DNA from: Chrysomallon squamiferum
Taxonomy: Eukaryota > Mollusca > Gastropoda > Neomphalida > Peltospiridae
DNA length: 13,500 nt
Direction: 5' to 3'
Assembly (NCBI GenBank): GCA_012295275.1
Contig: CM022666.1
Coordinates: 8,092,265-8,105,764, forward strand
Below, piece after piece: positions 1 through 10,852 of this stretch. The notes beneath the pieces were generated by a model. That model saw only the letters and a list, made by a program, of their open reading frames with translations, was not told the DNA's origin and made no database searches. The number at the start of each line of letters is the position of its first letter. Position 1 is the stretch's first letter. A program made the translations under genes and the position numbers.

Positions 1-623
1 CAACAAAACAAATGTTTTCAGAACCTGTTTCTAATATTTTAGCAGAATAATAGGGTTGCATCTATTTTTAAAAAAGGGCCTTCATTACGCCATTTATATG
101 AACTTGCAGACCTCAAGGATCATGTGATCAGTTATTCTTAATAAGGTTTTGAAAAAAACGAAGAAAAAAAGCAAGAGACAGCTAGTGAGAGTTCTAATTT
201 TTAGAAATTTGGTTCTACATCATCAGCATGGGTTTGAAAACAGTATATGATTAACAGACTAAGGAGCAGTTCTGGTGTTAAAAATTAAAAGAAAAAAGTA
301 ATAAATAAATAAATTATAATAAATAAATAAAGGTGTTATGAGTATTATTTAAAGGACACTTTGTTGATGCTAGTGGACATAGACATTTTATTATAGGCTA
401 CTTGCTGGTCAAGCACGATTTAAACCCTCTAGTTTGTCTTGGGTTCTCCAGTTTCATCAGGTGTCTGATGATACATTGAAAAGAAATAACCTTGGCCACA
501 CTCCAGTTGTCACACACAAGAGATGAAATTCTATTTTTTGGATCTGGTATTCTAAGATGACAAAGAAATTCTAGTGTTTATGTTGGTATCATTGTTCCAT
601 TGTGCATTTATGTATAAATGTGT

Positions 624-662
<39 letters not shown>

Positions 663-1050
663 AAATGTATTAACAGACATAGAAGCTGAGATTCCTTTGC
701 TCAAATTAATATCCACTTTAGAAATGTTGTAAATATGGTGAATTAACCGTATTTGGCTGAAAAATTATTATTAACACATATATGTTGGCATGGATACTAG
801 TGATGATTTCAACACATTTTAATATTAACTGTTAACGGACTATCAGTTATCCTGTTTGAGAATGATGAGAAAAAAATGTGTGGAATGTTTTATATCTTCT
901 TTTTATTATTCACAGCTTCGGAATATTTACTGAATAAAAAACAAATTAAAACAATGAGCCCAGTTGAAGCACTGGGACTGACCCACTGACCATTGATGCC
1001 TCAGACTAAACTAAAAAAAAGAAAGAACTTTTAGTTTACATTTGCATGGC
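1..1050. repeat. Array unit A (5' truncated by window edge, diverged head)
   Basis: The first ~130 bases are a more diverged version of positions 1129-1255 in unit B, with many substitutions and small indels. After about 130 the match becomes close. Its tract at 627-658 is (AG)16. It contains the segment from CCTTGGCCACACTCCAG (about 490) that unit B lacks and unit C keeps. Confidence 0.85.
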
Positions 1051-1710
1051 CCCGGGTTGTTATAATTTGGATAGCATGTCAAAGGGCAGATTGTACCGAG
1101 TGGCTTCTTTACCTCCCGCACCAAAACCAATGTTTTTAGAAATATTTAGGAGCAGAATAATTCGCATGAATCTGTATTTTAAAAAATGGCTTACTTTACA
1201 CCGTTTATATGAACTTGCAGACCTCAAGGACCATGTGATCAGTTATTCTTAATAAGGTTTTGAAAAAAAGAAAGAAAAAAGCAAGAGACAGCTAGTGAGA
1301 GTTCTAGGATTTAGAAATTTGTTTCTGCAGCATCAGCATGGGTTTGAAAACAGTATATGATTAACAGACTAAGGAGGAGTTCTGGTGTTAAAATTAAAAG
1401 AAAAAAAAAGAAAAAGAAAAAAGTAATATATAAATAATATGTGAAATGAGTATTGTTTAGAGGACACTTTGTTGATTCTAGTGGACATAGACATTGTATT
1501 ATAGGCTACTTGCTGGTCAAACTCGATTTAAACCCTCTAATTTGTCTTGGGTTCTCCAATTTCTCCAATTTCATCAGATGTCTGATGATACAGTGAAAAG
1601 AAATAAGAAATGTAATTTTATTTTTTGGATCTGGTATTCTAAGATGACAAAGAAATTCTAGTGTTTATGTTGGTATCATTGTTCCATTGTGCATTTATGT
1701 ATAAATGTGT

Positions 1711-1751
<41 letters not shown>

Positions 1752-2140
1752 AAATGTATTAACAGACATAGAAGCTGAGATTCCTTTGCTCAAATTAATA
1801 TCCACTTTAGAAATGTTGTAAATATGGTGAATTAACCGTATTTGGCTGAAAAATTATTATTAACACATATATGTTGGCATGGATACTAGCGATGATTTCA
1901 ACACATTTTAATATTAACTGTTAACGGACTATCAGTTATCCTGTTTGAGAATGATGAGAAAAAAATGTGTGGAATGTTTTATATCTTCTTTTTATTCTTC
2001 ACAGCTTTGGAATATTTACTGAATAAAAAACAAATTAAAACAAAGAGCCCAGTTGAAGCACTGGGGACTGACCCACTGACCACTGATGCCTCAGACTAAA
2101 CTAAAAAAAAGAAAGAACTTTTAGTTTACATTTGCATGGC
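1051..2140. repeat. Array unit B (complete)
   Basis: A complete unit between two CCCGGG landmarks. Its tract at 1714-1747 is (AG)17. Relative to units A and C it lacks the short CACTCCAG segment (near 1606) and has a duplicated TTCTCCAAT just before it (about 1550-1568). A 68-codon open frame at its head (1046-1252) is not kept intact in unit C because of a one-base insertion, which argues against coding function. Confidence 0.9.
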
Positions 2141-2849
2141 CCCGGGTTGTTATAAATTTGGATAGCATGTCAAAGGGCAGATTGTATTGAGTGACTTCTT
2201 TACCTCCCGCACCAAAACCAATGTTTTTAGAAATATTTAGGAGCAGAATAATTCGCATGAATCTGTATTTTAAAAAATGGCTTACTTTACACCGTTTATA
2301 TGAACCTGCAGACCTCAAGGACCATGTGATCAGTTATTCTTAATAAGGTTTTGTAAAAAAAACGAAGCAAAAAGAGCAAGAGACAACTAATGACAGTTCT
2401 AGGATTATGAAATTTGTTTCTACAGCATCAGCATGGGTTTGACAACAGTATATGATTAACAGACTAAGGAGGAGTTCTGGTGTTAAAATTAAAAGAAAAA
2501 AAGAAGAAGAAAAATGTAATAAATAGATAAATAAATCATAATAAATAAATAAATAATATGTGAAATGATTATTGTTTAGAGGACACTTTGTTGATGCCAG
2601 TGGACATAGACATTGTATTATAGGCTACTTGCTGGTCAAGCACGATTTAAACCCTCTAGTTTGTCTTGGGTTCTCCAGTTTCATCAGGTGTCTGATGATA
2701 CAATGAAAAGAAAGAACCTTGGCCACACTCCAGCTGTCACACACAAGAGATGTAATTTTATTTTTCTCTGGAATTCTAAGCCGACAAGGAAATTCTAGTG
2801 TTCATGTTGGTATCAGTGTTCCATTGTGCATTTATGTATAAATGTGTGT

Positions 2850-2938
<89 letters not shown>

Positions 2939-3299
2939 ATATGTATGTATTAACAGACACAGAAGCTGAGATTCCTTTGCTCAAATTAATATCCACTTTA
3001 GAAATGTTGTAAATATGGTGAATTAACCTAATTTGGCTGAAAAATTATATTAAACATATATATGTTGGCATGGATACTTGTTAAACGATTTCAACACATT
3101 TCAATATTAACCGTTAACAGTCCACCTGTTATCCTGTTTGATAGTAATCAGAAAAAATGCATGGAATGTTTTATATGTTCTTTTCATTCTTCACAGCTTT
3201 GGAAGTGTCCAGTTGAAGCACTGGGGACTGACCCACTGACCACTGATGCCTCAGACTAAACTAAAACAAGAAATAACTTTTAGTTTACATTTGCATGGC
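2141..3299. repeat. Array unit C (complete, expanded AG tract)
   Basis: A complete unit with (AG)41 at 2853-2934, which accounts for most of its extra length. It lacks about 45 bases present in A and B between CTTTGGAA and the CAGTTGAAG landmark (junction near 3204). Several substitutions (for example near 3080-3150) make it more diverged in its right third. Confidence 0.9.
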
Positions 3300-3972
3300 C
3301 CCGGGTTGTTATAAATTTGGAAAGCATGTCAAAGGGCAGATTGTATTGAGTGACTTCTTTACCTCCCGCACCAAAACCAATGTTTTTAGAAATATTTAGG
3401 AGCAGAATAATTTGCATGAATATATTTTTAAAAAATGGCTTACCTTAGAGTTCTAGGATTTAGAAATTTGGTTCTTTACACCGTTTATATGAACCTGCAG
3501 ACCTCAAAAAAAAAAATTAGAACAAAGAGCCCAGTTGAAGCACTGGGGACTGATCCACTGACCACCGATTCCTCAAACTAAACTAAAATGTGTGTATAAA
3601 TGTGTGGTCAGAGAGAGAGAGAGAGAATTATATGTATTAACAGACATAGAAGCTGAGATTCCTTTGCTCAAATTAATATACACTTTAGAAATGTTGTAAA
3701 TATGGTGAATTAACCGTATTTGGCTGAAAAACTATTATTAACACCTGTATGTTGGCATGGATACTAGCGATGATTTCAACACATTTTAATATTAACTGTT
3801 AACGGACTATCAGTTATCCTGTTTGAGAATGATGAGAAAAAAAATGTGTGGAATGTTTTATATCTTCTTTTTATTCTTCACATCCTTGGAATACTTACTG
3901 AATAAAAAAGAGAAGAGACCATTGGAATTGCTGTGATCTGATCCACTGACCAGTGATGCCTCAAACCCACAA
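3300..3972. repeat. Array unit D (rearranged, internally deleted)
   Basis: A mosaic of unit pieces. 3300-3442 follows the unit head. A piece of about 25-30 bases (around 3445-3474) matches a block normally found ~110 bases further on. The head then resumes to about 3507, jumps to the CAGTTGAAG landmark block (3529-3588), and jumps again to the sequence around the AG tract (3588 onward, (AG)8 at 3610-3625). The unit then runs in order to its end. The last part (about 3915-3972) is a diverged landmark block beside unique sequence, marking the right border of the array. Confidence 0.85.
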
Positions 3973-6040
<2,068 letters not shown>

Positions 6041-6944
6041 ATTTTTATTTTTTTTATTATTATTATTTTTATTATAATAATGACTTAAAGCCTTTTGCTT
6101 TTGTTTTAAAGTAAAACATTTTTTTCCCCTGTCATCAAAAGCTTATTCTTGTTAACAGCTGTGTAGTCAATTCTCAACATTGCTTTTTTAAGTTCTTTTT
6201 TCAGAAAAAACTAAGACAATAGTAACTGTTCTCTTTTGCACACATTTTCTCAAATTATCTTTAATTTCTTAAAATCATTTTAAAAATTTTTACTTCTGAA
6301 AAAAATTTCATTTTTGGAAAATAATAATTTAATTTAATATTAATAATGATAATAAATAAATAAATAAATAAATAAATAAAAATAAATTAAAAATGAAAAA
6401 AAAAAAAAAAAAAAAAAATTACAACCAAGAAAAGAAAGAGAGAATACACAAATATTATATTTTACCATCTCTCTAGTACATCAATAAATAACTACAAATT
6501 CTATTATGAGAAATAATACACACTTAAAAACCTATTCTACCTTTGTAAATAACCATGTCAATACAAGATACAAATTTCTACAGTAACAACTAGAAAGCAG
6601 TATAATCATGCAGTTACATATGTCATCAACTTCCATGACTGTCTCATCATCTAAAATCTGTCGACTTCTACAGCAAACCTGACTATGGATCACTATCATA
6701 ATATCCAAACCGCGGCAATAAAATAAGCTAAGTATCATAATCCATAAATCTTCTTTTCATCAGTTTTGTACATTGTTTGTACAACAACTGAACTCCATTA
6801 TTTTCTTTTCAACTCCCAAATGAACAGGATCATTTTCTTTTTTTGACTAATATTCTTCAATACCTTTTGACTTTTTCAAAAACTGTTGACTATCTTGGTT
6901 TGAAGTTTTCTTCTTCTTCTTCTTCTTTTTGACTAAATGTTAGT
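6041..6944 (-). other. Probable 3' UTR of the PINCH gene
   Basis: Sequence past the stop codon, read on the minus strand. It holds a (GAA)n-rich patch just after the stop (about 6910-6928), the phrase AGTCAAAA three times (near 6930, 6872 and 6846), an A-run on the plus strand at 6396-6418 (a T-run in the transcript) and an (AATA)n tract at about 6350-6381. Three AATAAA hexamers on the minus strand cluster at 6044-6073, about 870-900 nt past the stop. They are the first good candidates for poly(A) addition, but AT richness makes the hexamer common here. The true end could lie further on. Confidence 0.4.
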
Positions 6945-7059
6945 TTATTTCTTGGCAGCTTCATCGTAAGCCTTCTTCAGTCGTTTTTTCAGCTCCCCAG
7001 GAAAGTGATCATAGCAAAATTTGCAAACTGGCTTCAAGTCAAATTCAAAAAACTTAGTC
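6945..7059 (-). CDS. LIMS1: PINCH terminal exon: end of LIM5, basic tail, stop
   Basis: This 115-nt coding part follows TTTACAG. It completes Lys, then reads [37 protein letters not shown] and TAA (6945-6947). C185-x2-C188 closes LIM5. The Lys/Arg tail with a Glu/Ala-rich end is the standard PINCH C-terminus, so the protein ends where expected. Confidence 0.96.
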
Positions 7060-8323
7060 CTGTAAAGTAAAAGAGAACAACGTTACAACCACATGTATTA
7101 TTATTATTATCAACAACCACAAGAGTTTTAATAAATGCAGAAATGATAGTAATAACAATACTACTACTGCTGTTACTCCTAACAACAACAATAATCATTA
7201 TAATGTCAGTAACAACTACAATATTTCTTAACTAAATTAAAGTATAGTGTTAATAATAAATTAACAACATTAATAATAGAAATGTTCATGGATTATACAT
7301 ATTGTCTGTAATACTGCCCACCACAACCCCCCATATTCACTTTTACACAAACATTTACATAAAATAAAACAAAATTTAGATTTTGTTTTTTTAGATTTCA
7401 GATAATGCAATTTCAAATAATTCACTGCTGACATTTTTTGCCAGCAATCAGTCATTTAACAAAGGTCTCCAGCTAGGAACATTTATTTTCACATCCTTAC
7501 AAAGGGAAGTCACTTGTACTGCCCATTATAAGACTGGTTACAGGTAAGGATTAAATGTTAAACTTTGACAACTGCTCTCTACCTAAAATACTCTAACAAA
7601 GTCAAATAGAATAAAATCATTTAAAATAAAATAAAATAAAATAAAATAAAATAAAATAAAATAAAATGAAATAAAATGAAACAAACAAAATTAAATAAAT
7701 TAAAAAAAATATTTTTACTTAATTGAACTAAGTAAATAGTACATATATACATATATATATATAAATGAACTATGTTAATTAATTAATTAAGTTTAGAAAT
7801 CACTTACTTTTGACTCATCTTGCGGTCACAGATGGAGCAGGCAAAATGGTTTACACACCAAGACTTGTTAAAGGCACTGAACACTGGAATAACAATAACA
7901 ATAATAATAATAACAGTAATAGCAATAATAATAATAATAATAACAATAATATTAATAATAACAGTAATAATAGTAATAATAACAATAATAATAGTAATAG
8001 TAATAATAACAATAATAACATTAATAGTAAATAGAATAATAATAATATTAATAACAGAATTCAACTGTAACTGATAAATTACTTAAACAATTATTTTAGA
8101 AAATGGAAAAAAAAAAAAAAAAAATTGGAAATTCTTTCCAAAAAAATAAAAAGAGAAAGAAACAGAATTTACACACACACACACACACACACACAGGCAG
8201 ACACAAACACACACTCACACCAGTATACTTACCATCTCCTGCAATGATGTTATTGCACACAAAACATATATTGCCAAACAGCTGAAAATCCAAAAGACAA
8301 AGATTAAATAATAATAATAATAA

Positions 8324-8368
<45 letters not shown>

Positions 8369-10410
8369 CATCATCATCATCTTTGCAATCTCCCAGTCAT
8401 CAATAACGTCATAGAACTTTGAATGAACGTACATGGTGAACAACATCATGCAACTTCAAATGATCATCAACGGCAATCAGCAACGTCAGACAGTTTCTAA
8501 CAATTATTGTTATGTACATTTTGCTGAATACATTAGATTTTATTACAATAAAAATACACCAAATCTTACTCACATTACAACTAAGTGCATCATTTACATG
8601 CTAAACTTTCTCATATGAAATTTACCCCTGTATGTTGCACTTGAGCAAGACAAACTCAGATTTGAATAAACATTTTCTAAATGTGGGGACTTCTGCCCAA
8701 ATCTGAAGTTTTTCTGACACAGATGAAGATAAGTATCTGTGATATTTCTATGTACTGCATTTAGTAGGTTCACTTGCAATGTGCATTACACAGTAATATA
8801 ATAAAATTAAAACAATAAATTAACTTTTATTACAATAAAAAGCACACTGATTTTTAGTTCTATTACAACCAGCTTGTATCATGCATAAAATTAAAGTTTA
8901 TTTTACTTTGAAAATTGTTATTATTCTTGTCTTTTCCGATATAATGTCCATAAAACCAAATCCGTCATGAAATAAATGACATGAATACAAAATGATTAAG
9001 CTATAATTAAGGAAGGCCAACAGAAAGTCAGAAGCTGCAGGAACTCTGCACATCCGAGCCTGGAACTGACCTATTAAGTTGATAATCAAATTTTATGTTG
9101 CTCATTCCACACCCTCTTACTAATTGTCATGGACGACGGAAACTGATTACAAACACATTTCTAACTGATTAAGGATAAGTTTTGGCCGCCTAGGTTTCTA
9201 CTGTCATAGCAACATTTCAGGATAACTGTCCTGGTAACAGTACTCTTAAATCGTCGTTTATCGTCAAGGCAAATACTGTAACCATTACCACTCGTTTATT
9301 ATTGAAATGCTTCAGGCTAGCTGTTCACGCCAGTTTTCATTGGTGACGTCACAACAAAAAAGTAATGATGCACACATTATGAAATAATAATAATAATAAT
9401 AATAAAAATAACTGTATCTCCTAACAGTTGATTTGAGAACCACAAAAGAAAGAAACCACCCTCTATACTTTGTTGTATTTGCTGGTCAAACCAAACTCCA
9501 CCCAGTTCCCAACAACAAATCCCAATAACAACAGATTCTTCAAGTAGCTTTTGTTAAGTCAGATTTCACAAGTTTCAATTTTTACAGTAGATGTTGTCAG
9601 CATTTTATGAATAATTTTTAACAGAAGAAAGTAAAAATGAACTAACTAACTAAATAAATAATAAGAATGAAAAATACGTAGAGGTTTATATTAATTCACT
9701 AACAGATAACTCCCAGTACTTCAGATCTGTTTCAAACGCATTACAAAATCATTATGAAGTAGTTTTAAAATACCACATTTATTTATTTATTTATTTTATA
9801 AGGAGTAGTAGTATTTTTAATTAATTGATGATGGCAATCAGTTTATTTCTAATTAATGAATTAATTGGTTATAGTGGTAGAACAATTTTTAATTTAACTT
9901 ATTTAAATATTTATTTAATTTCTTTTTGAAGGGAAAGGAATGTGACCTACCTGGTGGTAATGCAGTTCACAGTAGGCCAAACCCTTCTTCTCATAATGAC
10001 GAGTCCCAAGAAAAGGTTTTTCACATTTGGCACATACAAAATGCTGAAAAAAAAAAAAAGAATTATAATAAATTTAACAAAATAAATTAAATATAAAAAA
10101 TTAGGTAAGAAAAATAAAACCTACTTCTCAAACTCTTAGCATGTGCATTATGCTGAAGCAAAAAAACACACCAACAAATCAACATCTGAGTAAAAAAAAA
10201 AAAAAAAAATCTACTTTTTGATAAACATTATATCCCTTTGATCCAGAAATTAAATCATTAAATTACCAATATTGATAATAATAGAAAGAACAACAGTAAT
10301 AGCAGAATCAGCAGTAAAAGTAAATTTGTTTTAAAATAAGAATTTTTTTTTTAAATGATAATTTTGATGTTTTTGGTTTTAAAAAAAATGAAACGAAATG
10401 AATAAATGAA

Positions 10411-10442
<32 letters not shown>

Positions 10443-10821
10443 GAAAACAAAAACAAACAGCAATGATTACCTCAACATGCCAAGATTTACCAAGTGCATG
10501 GACTACCCTCTCCTCAATTGGTCTCCTGCAAAAAAAATAAAATAATAATAATAATAATAACACACACACATATACACACAAAATAAAATAATTTTTAAAA
10601 TGTGGTTTACTATTATAGGAGAAAGAAATTAACAGTAATAATTCTACAGAAAACAGATCATTATTTTAACGATATACAAAATATGTGATTATTTTATTAG
10701 ATAAATGAGAAAGAATAACAGAAAGTTAAAACAAAATAAAATAAAGTAATAATAAAAATAATAATAATGAATTAACACGAACTAAATAAATATTTCAGAA
10801 AATCTTAAGACTGATCTTCTA

Positions 10822-10852
<31 letters not shown>

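Larger units (their letters stand above)
1..3972. repeat. Tandem array of a ~1.09 kb AT-rich unit with internal (AG)n
   Basis: The landmark GGCCCCGGGTTGT recurs with CCCGGG at 1051, 2141 and 3300 (spacings 1090 and 1159). The block beginning CAGTTGAAGCACTGGG recurs near 960, 2050, 3209 and 3531. Between landmarks the copies align almost base for base over hundreds of bases. All lie in the same orientation, and most of the length difference comes from the (AG)n tract. The first copy starts mid-unit at base 1, so the array probably extends left. On the right it ends in a diverged version of the landmark block (about 3915-3972), then unique sequence. I do not recognise the family and see no transposase, reverse transcriptase or terminal inverted repeat. 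Confidence 0.92.
7884..8232 (-). other. PINCH intron (349 nt) made mostly of simple repeats
   Basis: From its donor (8228-8232, GTAAG) the sense strand runs into a GT tract ((CA)12 on plus, 8171-8194, with an imperfect CA extension to about 8220), then a T-run (A-run on plus, about 8107-8124), then a long imperfect TTA/TTG tract (plus AAT/AAC, about 7890-8055) that reaches to about 5 bases from the acceptor. Almost the whole intron is low-complexity. Confidence 0.92.
8282..9950 (-). other. PINCH intron (1669 nt) with a low-repeat island
   Basis: (AAT)n occupies about 8306-8368, followed by (ATC)n to about 8380, with another (AAT)n at about 9382-9405. The segment 8380-9380 is unusually complex for this window and has more CpG near 9120-9350, where CRE, CCAAT and X-box-like sites lie. 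Short open frames at 8433-8618, 8594-8779 and 8898-9089 show no recognisable domain. Downstream, 9620-9935 returns to AT-rich sequence with an (ATTT)n patch near 9777-9796. Confidence 0.85.

Noticed and set aside
1046-1252. A 68-codon plus-strand frame at the head of array unit B
   Set aside because: A one-base insertion breaks its start region in unit C, unit A is diverged, and non-coding parts of the unit are as well conserved as this part. No domain is recognised.
2121-2318. A 65-codon minus-strand frame in array unit C
   Set aside because: It overlaps the unit head in the opposite direction to another frame, has no recognisable features, and is explained by high copy identity.
6945-6950. 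AATAAA overlapping the PINCH stop codon as a poly(A) signal
   Set aside because: Cleavage so close to the stop would leave almost no 3' UTR; the hexamer is formed by the AAA codon and TAA stop.
7804-8074. Poly-Asn and poly-Ile frames on both strands
   Set aside because: They arise from the AAT/AAC tract; only the LIM5 exon at 7808-7883 is real coding sequence here.
8380-8456. A minus-strand stretch reading like protein ([20 protein letters not shown]), considered as an extra PINCH exon
   Set aside because: It lacks zinc ligands, runs into the ATC/AAT repeat, and the known PINCH order joins LIM4 directly to LFG without an insert.
8898-9089. A 63-codon minus-strand frame in the large intron
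   Set aside because: No recognisable domain and no supporting splice sites; it is downstream of the CRE/CCAAT cluster, which keeps it only as a remote possibility.
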